NCBI GenBank assembly: GCA_017477035.1
Contig: JAFUXW010000276.1
Location: forward strand, 1-8,073
Origin: Alphaproteobacteria bacterium
GTDB taxonomy: Bacteria; Pseudomonadota; Alphaproteobacteria; RF32; CAG-239
Direction: 5' to 3'
Length of the DNA stretch: 8,073 bases
Of the stretch, positions 1-6,600 are shown one piece after another. The translations under genes were made by a program, and so were the position numbers. Each line of letters begins with the position of its first letter. Positions within the stretch are counted from its first letter, which is position 1. The notes below the pieces were generated by a model. The model searched no databases. It saw nothing but the letters and a program-made list of their open reading frames with translations, and was not told where the DNA came from.

Positions 1-385
1 CAAAATCTCTATTTAAGTAAGTCTGGCTTAATTTTTGCACTGAGGCCTGAAAATTTACAAATGCCTGTGCCAATTCCGATTCGTCAGAACCGAGAGTCGG
101 CTTGTTTTTTTCCTCTTCTATTGCAGTTCTGGCTTCGGCAAATGTTGTTGCAAGCTCTTCTTCAAATTGTTTTGATAGCTCCTCATTTTCCTTTTGAGCA
201 TCTTCACTTAAATGCGTTTCATCTATAATTGCCGGAATTTTATTTTCTTCCTTTTTTACCTCGGTTTTTTCAGTATCTCCGCTTTCATCATCTAAGTCTT
301 CAACTTTCGTGTTAATAAAGCTGTTTAACAGGGATTCAAAATCATCAATACTTTCACCTGTCGTAATTTTATTGTCTTTGCTCAT
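1..385 (-). CDS. Acidic hypothetical protein, N-terminal part (runs off left edge)
   Basis: This is an uninterrupted minus-strand reading frame from an ATG at 385-383 to the window edge: 128 codons and no stop. The start is well supported: a strong Shine-Dalgarno stretch (AGGGGAAGGA on the minus strand, plus-strand 393-402) ends 7 nt before the ATG. The N-terminus reads MSKDNKITTGESIDDFESLL. The visible part is very rich in Asp, Glu and Lys, poor in aromatic residues and has no signal peptide or membrane segment, so it is probably a soluble cytoplasmic protein. Residues about 55-95 (many E, K, Q and A) could form a helix or coiled coil. The segment around residues 104-128 looks more hydrophobic (AQAFVNF and onward) and may begin a folded domain continuing to the left. 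I do not recognise the family and assign no function. It is transcribed divergently from rluD across a 96-bp spacer. Confidence 0.8.
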   Translation of the reverse strand, partial: MSKDNKITTGESIDDFESLLNSFINTKVEDLDDESGDTEKTEVKKEENKIPAIIDETHLSEDAQKENEELSKQFEEELATTFAEARTAIEEEKNKPTLGSDESELAQAFVNFQASVQKLSQTYLNRDF

Positions 386-401
386 AAACAAATCCTTCCC
401 C

Positions 402-430
402 TACAAACTTTGCTTGCTTTTATTTATAAT
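402..430 (+). promoter_or_regulatory. Candidate sigma70-type promoter for rluD
   Basis: A perfect TATAAT hexamer lies at 425-430. With 17-nt spacing the -35 position is 402-407 (TACAAA), only a partial match to TTGACA. Transcription would start near 437, leaving a 5' leader of about 45 nt before the rluD ATG at 482. The spacer is very AT-rich, so a chance TATAAT is quite possible. Short inverted arms CTTGCT (413-418) and AGCAAG (443-448) flank the -10 box. Confidence 0.35.
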
Positions 431-481
431 AAACCTTATGATAGCAAGATAAAAGATAAAATATATTTAATAAAGAAAAAA

Positions 482-1456
482 ATGAGTGAAGAAGTAATAT
501 ATACAACATCTGAAGTTACAGAAAATGAAATAAATATGCGCTTGGATAAATTTTTGAGTGTAAAATTACCGGATTTTTCTCGCTCCAGATTGCAAAAATT
601 AATTTCAGACGGTTTTGTGGAGTGTGAAGATGTTGTTATTGCCGACAATTCTCATAAGGTTAAATTAGGAGATATATATCAAATATCTATTCCTCCGGCA
701 GAAGAAGCAGAGCCTAAACCGCAGAATATTGCATTAGAAATTGTTTATGAAGATGAAGATATCATCGTTGTTAACAAACAGTCGGGAATGACAGTGCATC
801 CGGCAGCCGGAGCTCATGATGGAACTTTGGTAAACGCGTTGCTTTTTCATTGTAAAGATAATTTATCCGGTATAGGAGGAGTAAAGCGCCCCGGAATTGT
901 GCACCGCATAGATAAAGAAACCAGCGGTTTGTTGGTGGCGGCTAAAAATGATACGGCGCATCGTTTTTTAAGTGAACAATTTGCCGAACACTCAATTGAG
1001 AGAACATATATTGCGATCGTTTACGGAGTGCCGAATCCGTTATCAGGCAGAATAGAAGCTTCAATCGGTCGCAGTAAGTTTGATAGAAAAAAAATGGCAA
1101 TTGTCGAATCTGGCGGAAAAAAGGCAGTTACCAATTACAGAACACTGAAAATGTTCGGAAGTTCTATTTCGGTTGTTCAATGTAGTCTGGAAACCGGACG
1201 AACTCATCAAATAAGAGTTCATTTGAGCAGTCGCGGAAATGCACTGGTTGGCGATAAGGTTTACGTAAAAAATAAAAAATCCGAAGTTAGGTTGCCTATA
1301 GATATGAAAAATTATGTAAATAACTTTCCTCGTCAGGCTTTGCATGCAAAAACTTTAGGATTTATTCATCCTCGCAAGAAAGAATTTATGCAATTTGATT
1401 CTCAACTTCCGGAAGATATGGTTGAATTGATAGCTAAATTGGAAAAAAATATCTGA
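482..1456 (+). CDS. rluD: 23S rRNA pseudouridine synthase, RluD/RluA family
   Basis: The 324-aa product isomerises specific uridines of 23S rRNA to pseudouridine (in E. coli RluD, the helix 69 positions). Its length is close to E. coli RluD (326 aa, from memory). An S4-type RNA-binding domain covers about residues 17-80 (RLDKFLSVKLPDFSRSRLQK at 20-39). The catalytic domain follows from about 86 (IVYEDEDIIVVNK, then VHPAAG). The signature HRIDKETSGL at 141-150 contains the catalytic aspartate D144. Later family motifs are LETGRTHQIRVH (236-247), LVGDKVY (255-261) and RQALHA (284-289). I chose the ATG at 482 because family homology begins right after it. The same frame extends back to a TTG at 410 with no Shine-Dalgarno and a non-homologous Lys/Ile-rich stretch. 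The Shine-Dalgarno before 482 is itself weak (AAAGAAA). The gene ends in TGA, followed by rpoH 101 nt later. RluD rather than another RluA paralogue is likely from overall similarity and synteny. Confidence 0.93.
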   Translation: MSEEVIYTTSEVTENEINMRLDKFLSVKLPDFSRSRLQKLISDGFVECEDVVIADNSHKVKLGDIYQISIPPAEEAEPKPQNIALEIVYEDEDIIVVNKQSGMTVHPAAGAHDGTLVNALLFHCKDNLSGIGGVKRPGIVHRIDKETSGLLVAAKNDTAHRFLSEQFAEHSIERTYIAIVYGVPNPLSGRIEASIGRSKFDRKKMAIVESGGKKAVTNYRTLKMFGSSISVVQCSLETGRTHQIRVHLSSRGNALVGDKVYVKNKKSEVRLPIDMKNYVNNFPRQALHAKTLGFIHPRKKEFMQFDSQLPEDMVELIAKLEKNI

Positions 1457-1498
1457 TTTTTTATATTCCGTTATGTATATTTAAAACAAAAGTTTGGG

Positions 1499-1527
1499 TT
1501 GATGCTGAAATTTTTAGTATCTATTAT
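1499..1527 (+). promoter_or_regulatory. Candidate sigma70-type promoter of rpoH
   Basis: TTGATG at 1499-1504 matches 4 of 6 bases of the -35 consensus. TATTAT at 1522-1527 matches 5 of 6 bases of the -10 consensus. The spacer is exactly 17 nt. The start point would fall near 1533-1535, placing the Shine-Dalgarno (AAAAGGAG, 1543-1550) almost at the 5' end of the transcript. The adjacent palindrome at 1526-1541 would then straddle the start site. This is the best promoter match I found in the spacers, but it is read by eye only. I see no convincing heat-shock promoter (CTTGAAA followed by CCCCATnT) here. Confidence 0.5.
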
Positions 1528-1541
1528 TGACGAATGTCAAT
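1526..1541. repeat. Perfect inverted repeat between -10 box and RBS of rpoH
   Basis: ATTGAC (1526-1531) and GTCAAT (1536-1541) are perfect inverted arms around a 4-nt GAAT centre. The palindrome touches the -10 hexamer (1522-1527) and ends 1 nt before the AAAAGGAG Shine-Dalgarno. It could be a repressor operator over the start site. If transcription starts upstream of it, it could instead be a small hairpin next to the ribosome-binding site. Short palindromes do occur by chance in AT-rich spacers, so only its position makes it notable. Confidence 0.45.
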
Positions 1542-1557
1542 CAAAAGGAGAATAAAA

Positions 1558-2232
1558 ATGGAAACATCTCTTAATGGACTTGACTTTTCACCTGAAACAA
1601 ATATGGCGCGCTACTTGCAAAGCATCAGACAATATCCGTTGTTATCGCAAGAAGAAGAATACGAATTAGCGGTTAAATATAAGAATACCCACGATAAAAG
1701 GATTGCTTATCAGTTGATAACCTCTCATTTGAGATTGGTGGTTAAAGTTGTTTCAAAATATAAGGGTTACGGATTGCCGGTGAATGAAATGATTTCCGAA
1801 GGTAATATCGGATTAATATACGCAATTAACAAATTTGAGCCGGATAAAGGATTCCGTTTTTCAACGTATGCGTTGTGGTGGATAAAAGCTTCGGTGCAAA
1901 AATACATATTAAACTCATGGTCGTTGGTTAAATTAGGGACGACAGCTGCGCAAAAGAAGTTGTTTTTTAACTTAAGAAAAATAAAAAACAGTCTTAATCT
2001 TACAGATGACAGGGAGCTTTCAAGTGATGTATTGCAAGACATTGCAGATTGTTTAAATGTTAGTGTGCAAGAGGTAACGGATATGAATATACGCCTGAAA
2101 GCGCACGATGGCTCGCTTAATGTGGCCATGGACAGCAAAGATGCTGATTCCGGTTCAGAGTGGATAGATTTTATTTATGATAACAAACCAAATCAGGAAG
2201 AACAATTATCATATCGCGAAACCTTAGAATAA
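1558..2232 (+). CDS. rpoH: RNA polymerase sigma-32 factor RpoH, truncated before region 4 by in-frame TAA
   Basis: RpoH directs RNA polymerase to heat-shock promoters. The ATG at 1558 is preceded by AAAAGGAG with 7-nt spacing. The in-frame ATG at 1534 lacks a ribosome-binding site and is rejected. The 224-aa product contains sigma region 1.2 (about residues 15-45) and region 2 (about 55-125), including LRLVVKVVSKYKGYG (58-72), EGNIGLIYAI (81-90) and FSTYALWWIKASVQKYI (101-117). The diagnostic RpoH box is QKKLFFNLR at 132-140, nearly identical to E. coli sigma-32. A region 3 segment ends in GSLNVAMDSK and GSEWIDF (about 185-205), typical of alphaproteobacterial RpoH. Family members then run on through region 4 to about 290 aa. 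Here TAA at 2230-2232 stops translation just before it. A product ending here could bind core polymerase and -10 DNA but would lack the -35-binding domain. Assignment to RpoH is very secure; whether the product is functional is uncertain. Confidence 0.9.
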   Translation: METSLNGLDFSPETNMARYLQSIRQYPLLSQEEEYELAVKYKNTHDKRIAYQLITSHLRLVVKVVSKYKGYGLPVNEMISEGNIGLIYAINKFEPDKGFRFSTYALWWIKASVQKYILNSWSLVKLGTTAAQKKLFFNLRKIKNSLNLTDDRELSSDVLQDIADCLNVSVQEVTDMNIRLKAHDGSLNVAMDSKDADSGSEWIDFIYDNKPNQEEQLSYRETLE

Positions 2233-2430
2233 CGTCGTAAGCTTTTTTATAAAGCTATAGATGTTTTAAATCCGCGAGAAAAAGATATTTTGTATAAACG
2301 CAGAATGCTTGAAAACAGCATAACATTGGATGATTTGAGCAAAACGTATAATATTTCTAAAGAATGGGTAAGGCAGATAGAACTTAATTCCATACGCAAA
2401 ATATCAAAAGCCATAGAACTTATGCAGTAG
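2233..2430 (+). pseudogene. rpoH: In-frame sigma region 4 segment of rpoH, cut off by the upstream TAA
   Basis: The 65 codons after the TAA at 2230-2232 are in the same frame as the upstream rpoH part and end at TAG (2428-2430). They encode a complete-looking sigma region 4: AIDVLNPREKDIL (region 4.1), then TLDDLSKTYNISKEWVRQIE, the helix-turn-helix of region 4.2, then NSIRKISKAIE. Counting the TAA as codon 225, the whole frame is 290 codons plus stop, the normal RpoH length. The only disabling change is therefore one codon, which aligns with a variable Glu/Gln/Lys-type position before RR in family members. Possible internal starts are TTG 2290 and ATG 2305. Neither has a good Shine-Dalgarno, and both lie inside region 4.1. 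This could be the tail of a recent pseudogene, the readthrough part of a functional protein, or the effect of a base-call error. A TGG (W270) stands where sigma factors I recall usually carry Arg before VRQIE. Confidence 0.8.
2240..2256 (+). other. Small inverted repeat 7 nt after the rpoH TAA
   Basis: AGCTTT (2240-2245) and AAAGCT (2251-2256) are perfect 6-bp arms around the 5-nt loop TTTAT. In RNA this is a small hairpin beginning 7 nt after the interrupting stop codon. The stem has only two G-C pairs and would be weak on its own. It lies inside coding sequence for the sigma region 4 linker, so it may be coincidental. Confidence 0.3.
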
Positions 2431-2447
2431 TCAAAAGGTTGAAAAGC

Positions 2448-2478
2448 CGGTAAAACTGATTATTTATGTTCGGTAAAC
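2448..2478. repeat. Short direct repeat CGGTAAA upstream of the efflux operon
   Basis: CGGTAAA occurs at 2448-2454 and again at 2471-2477, 23 bp apart start to start (about two helical turns). Both copies lie in the 63-bp gap between the rpoH frame and the efflux operon. Repeats spaced this way on one DNA face can be regulator half-sites, but seven bases is short and no regulator gene is visible. The same gap holds TTGAAA (2439-2444) with TATTTA (2461-2466), a poor promoter match. Confidence 0.2.
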
Positions 2479-2493
2479 AATTTGGAGAGTAAA

Positions 2494-3621
2494 ATGTCGG
2501 TTTTAAAAAGAAAAGTGATATGGTTTGCTTTTATAACTGCAATTTTAATAATTGCCGTTTTTGGGATTTATCAGGCGACTCATATAAATAAATTTCACGA
2601 AGTTGCCAGAACATTACAAAATTTGACGGTTATAAAGCCAAAAAGTCAAAATGCTACTATAACCCACCGCTACATAGGACAAGTAGAGGCTATAAATCAA
2701 ACGGACATAGTTCCATATATTAATGGTTATATAACGGAAATTACGGCACAAGGCGGGCAAGCAGTCAGAAAAGGAGATGTATTGGCAATTTTAAAACAAG
2801 ATGACTATGTGGCAAAATTGGCAGCAGCTGATGCGGAACTTTTCGCACTTAAAGCAGATTTTTTCAATTCTAAAATAAAATATGAGAGAATGAAGAAAAG
2901 CGGAGAAAATGTATATTCTCCGCAAGAATTGGATGATGCAAAGTCGGCATTTTTATCTGCGGCAGGAAATTTAGAACAAGCTCAAGCCAATCGGTATGCT
3001 GCGAGCATTAATCTGGATTATACTTATTTGAAAGCACCATTTGACGGAGTCTTGGGCAATATAGCGGCTTCAATAGGAGAATATGTCTCGCCACAAAGTG
3101 AGAAATTGATGGAATTAGTGCAATATGATCCGATTCGTGTAGTATTTTCGGTTACGGATAAAGAATTTTTAAACCACTTTGATAAAAAGGATGATAAAAA
3201 TTTAATTATGAAAGTACAGTTGGCTAACGGTGATATTTTACCGCAACCCGGAGAAATCAAATATACGGCAAACAGCATAGATAAAAATACCAATTCATTG
3301 GCTGTATATGCTGAATTTTCCAATCCTGATAATCGATTAATTCCAAACGCATATGTGGAAGTTTTACTTGAGCGCAGATATAAAAATGTGGTTTTGATTG
3401 ATAAATCATTGTTAATTATGAAAACAGACGGAGACTATGTATATACTGTTTTGAACGGTGTTTTAAATATGCATAAATTGCATATATACGGTGAAGATAA
3501 TAACTTTATAGTCGCTGAAGATAATTTTAGTCCTGAAGAGTATATTATAACCGAAACGGTGGAAAATTTATTGGTCGGGGAAGAAGTTCCTTATGAGGTA
3601 ATTAATAAAACGGAGCAATAA
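2494..3621 (+). CDS. RND efflux periplasmic adaptor (membrane fusion protein, AcrA/MexA type)
   Basis: This 375-aa protein links the inner-membrane pump to the outer-membrane channel across the periplasm. Residues about 8-27 form one hydrophobic N-terminal segment with basic residues before it and no lipobox cysteine. It is therefore probably anchored by an uncleaved membrane helix or cleaved as a plain signal, unlike the lipoproteins AcrA and MexA. A biotinyl-lipoyl-like domain is split into two halves (about 60-104, with GYITEITAQGGQAVRKGDVL at 78-97, and 176-210, with YLKAPFDGVLG). They flank an alpha-helical hairpin (about 105-172, rich in Ala, Lys and Glu) that meets the channel. A beta-barrel (about 213-292, including PIRVVFSVTDKEF and IPNAYVEVLL) and a membrane-proximal C-terminal domain follow. 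The ATG at 2494 has GGAG at 2484-2487; an upstream in-frame TTG at 2482 is rejected. It ends 2 nt before the pump gene. Confidence 0.92.
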   Translation: MSVLKRKVIWFAFITAILIIAVFGIYQATHINKFHEVARTLQNLTVIKPKSQNATITHRYIGQVEAINQTDIVPYINGYITEITAQGGQAVRKGDVLAILKQDDYVAKLAAADAELFALKADFFNSKIKYERMKKSGENVYSPQELDDAKSAFLSAAGNLEQAQANRYAASINLDYTYLKAPFDGVLGNIAASIGEYVSPQSEKLMELVQYDPIRVVFSVTDKEFLNHFDKKDDKNLIMKVQLANGDILPQPGEIKYTANSIDKNTNSLAVYAEFSNPDNRLIPNAYVEVLLERRYKNVVLIDKSLLIMKTDGDYVYTVLNGVLNMHKLHIYGEDNNFIVAEDNFSPEEYIITETVENLLVGEEVPYEVINKTEQ

Positions 3622-3623
3622 TA

Positions 3624-6600
3624 ATGTTTTCGGCATTTTTTATAAACCGCCCGCGCTTTGCGATAGTTGTTTCTGTAATTATGATTATGCTGGGTTTGAT
3701 GGCAATAGCTGTTTTACCGGTTGCTCAATATCCTGAAATTACTCCACCGCAAATTGCTGTTTCCACAAACTATCTTGGCGCAAATGCCAAGGTGCTTGCA
3801 GACATGGTGGCTATTCCCCTGGAAAATGAAATCAATGGTGTTGACGATATGCTTTATATGTCGTCATCATCAAGCGATACCGGAGAATATAAACTCACGG
3901 TTACTTTTGATATAGGCACAGATCCTGATATTGCTCAAGTAAAAGTACAGAATCGTATTCAACAGGCAACTTCTGATTTGCCGCCAGAAGTAACACAATA
4001 CGGTTTAGAGGTAAAAACACAGAATTCTAATATATTGGCAATGTTAGTCTTGCAATCACCGCATCATACTTACGATAATTTATTTTTGAGCAACTATGCT
4101 CACACCAATTTAAAAAATGCACTTTCGCGAGTAAAAGGTGTTGGCGATGTGCAAATTTTCGGTCCGCAATACAGTATGCGTATATGGTTGGACAGTGATA
4201 AACTCAATAGTATGGGAATTAATTCTGCCGATGTGATGAATGCCGTAAAAAAACAAAATGTACAAGCTTCCATAGGTTCTGTGGGGGCAGCTCCTAGTTC
4301 ATCAGATAATAAAATTGTGTTATCGCTTAATGCTAAAGGTCTTCTTAATAGTGTCAGCGATTTTGAAAATATAGTGATAGCATCATCAGTAAACGGTGGA
4401 ACAGTGTATTTAAAAGATGTTGCTCATGTAGAATTGGGTGCTGATATGTATAATATAAAATCAATGTTTAATAACTCACCGGCTTTGATTATGGGTATTA
4501 ATCAAACTCCTAATTCCAACTCTTTGCAAATAATGAAAAATATTTACAAAAAAATTGCCGAGATAAACGAGCAACTTCCGGAGGATATGGAATTTAGCGT
4601 AATATACGATTCTACAGATTTTGTGAAAGCATCAATTCAAAGTATATTAGATACCTTAATAATAACATTTTTGCTTGTGATATTGGTTACTTATGTTTTT
4701 TTACAAAAACTTTCTACAACTTTAATACCGCTTTTAACCATTCCGGTATCGCTAATTGCTACTTTTGCAGTCGTTTATGTATTAGGTTTTAATATAAATA
4801 TTTTGACACTTTTTGCGATGATACTTGCCATCGGTTTAGTAGTTGATGATGCTATAATTGTGGTTGAAAGAGTGCAGTACTTAATGTTGCATGAAAAAAT
4901 AAATTCACATTCGGCATCTATAAAGGCAATGGATCAAATAGGAGGAGCGGTAATTGCCACTACTTTGGTGTTATTGGCAATTTTTGTTCCGGTTGGTTTA
5001 ATGTTGGGAATAACCGGGAAAATTTATCAGCAATTTGCAGTTACCATTGCTACTGCCGTATTTTTTTCATCGGTTAACGCTCTGACATTGAGTCCGGCTT
5101 TATGCTCTATATTTTTGCGAGGCGATGAAAATAAAAAAAATGGAAAATTTTTCATCTGGTTTGATAAAATATTGGATATTTCTAATAGATACTACATCAG
5201 ATTTGTTGATTTTTTTGTGCGAAGACTTAAAACATCTGTTTTGATAATTTTGGGCATAATAGTGGCCATATTGCTTTTTTTTCAGCGTATGCCGACATCT
5301 TTTTTACCGCAAGAAGATCAAGGAATTATTTTTGCTAATATTCAGCTTGCCGATACCGCCGGTATAAACCAAACCAATAAAATAATTAGTGAAATAAACG
5401 AAAAAATATTTAAAATAGCGGGAGTTAAATATTTTATAAGTGTAGCCGGATATAGTATGTTGGGAGGCGGTGGCGAAAATGTTGCGCTTGGTGTGGTAGG
5501 GTTGACACCTTGGGATGAGCGTAAGTCAAAAGAGTTATCAATTAACTCCATAAGTGAAAAACTAACCAAGGAATTTGCAAATAATAAATCAGCAAAGATT
5601 AACTTTTTTGCTCCTCCGTCGATTCCGGGTATTGGTGATAGTAATGGTATTTCTTTCGAGTTTCTAACTACCGATGGTGATATTTCACCGCAAAATTTAG
5701 CCAAAGAACTTAATTTGTATTTAGAGCAAGTAAATAAAAATCCTGATTTTAATTATGCTTTTTCTACTTTTACAGCTGACACTCCGCATATTTATTTGGA
5801 CATCGATCGTAAGAAATTAGAATATTATAAAATAGCGGTGGCAGATTTGTTTGCCGTGTTACAAAATAATTTAGGTTCAAGATACATAAATAATATCACT
5901 TTAAGCGGACAGGTAAACAAAGTAATTTTGCAAGCTGATTATCAATATAGAAATAATATAGAAGCAATTAAAAGTTTACACGTTCGTTCCCAAACCGGTG
6001 CGATGATACCGGTAGAAAGTTTTGCTCAAATTAAAACGGAACTTTCACCTAAAATTATTTATCGTTTTAATCAGTACACTTCAGCAGGGGTTACAGCTTT
6101 ATCAAAAGATGATGTAAGTAGCGGAACAGCACTCGCAGATTTAGAAAATTTGCAAAAAACTCTACCCAGAAATTACGGCATTTCTTGGACTGGATTAAGC
6201 CTTCAAGAAGTGGAAAATCGCGGAATGGTAATAATTATTATAATTTTGGCGGCAATATTTTGCTACTTGTTTCTGGTTGCGTTATATGAGAGCTGGCTTT
6301 TGGCATTATCTGTAATTTTTTCAACTGTTTTTGCTATTTTGGGAGCTTTAATAGGTCTGTTTGTTATGGGACAGTCTTTAAGTATATATGCTCAATTAGG
6401 ATTGGTAATGTTAATAGGTTTATCGGCTAAAAATGCTATACTCATAGTGGAATTTACCAAAATGTATCGCGAGCAAGGTTTGAGTATTGTAGAAGCAGCT
6501 AAAAGAGGAGCCGAAGAAAGATACAGAGCGGTATTGATGACGGCATTTACCTTTATTCTCGGCGTTTTTCCGATGATTGTAGCTAAAGGAGCAGGGGCTA

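Noticed and set aside
410..481. Upstream TTG extension of rluD (24 extra residues)
   Set aside because: It has no Shine-Dalgarno, its Lys/Ile/Tyr-rich sequence is unlike family members, and it would overlap the predicted promoter. The ATG at 482 gives normal RluD length and N-terminus.
1444..1462. AAAAAAT / ATTTTTT inverted repeat at the rluD stop as a terminator
   Set aside because: The stem is entirely A-T and would be too weak for an intrinsic terminator. It is a likely by-product of composition.
1454..1555. Frame of rluD stays open for 32 codons beyond its TGA, hinting at UGA recoding
   Set aside because: The protein already ends at the normal family length, all Trp codons I checked are TGG, and the extension resembles no RluD tail. 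A chance open run in AT-rich spacer is enough.
1534..1557. Earlier ATG for rpoH at 1534
   Set aside because: No ribosome-binding site precedes it. The strong AAAAGGAG lies after it and is correctly spaced for the ATG at 1558.
2230..2232. TAA reassigned as a sense codon in this organism
   Set aside because: TAA ends both the adaptor (3619-3621) and the pump (6744-6746) exactly where homology ends, so it is a real stop here.
2290..2430. Independent small gene for sigma region 4 starting at TTG 2290 or ATG 2305
   Set aside because: Neither start has a convincing Shine-Dalgarno, and both would cut into region 4.1. It is described instead as the in-frame remainder of rpoH.
3024..3323. Antisense open frame of 99 codons within the adaptor gene
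   Set aside because: It is a shadow of the coding strand with no ribosome-binding site or recognisable protein features. The same applies to antisense frames at 436-648, 1061-1345, 1767-2138, 5342-5704, 6822-7007 and 7184-7384, and to the plus-strand frame at 3721-3915.
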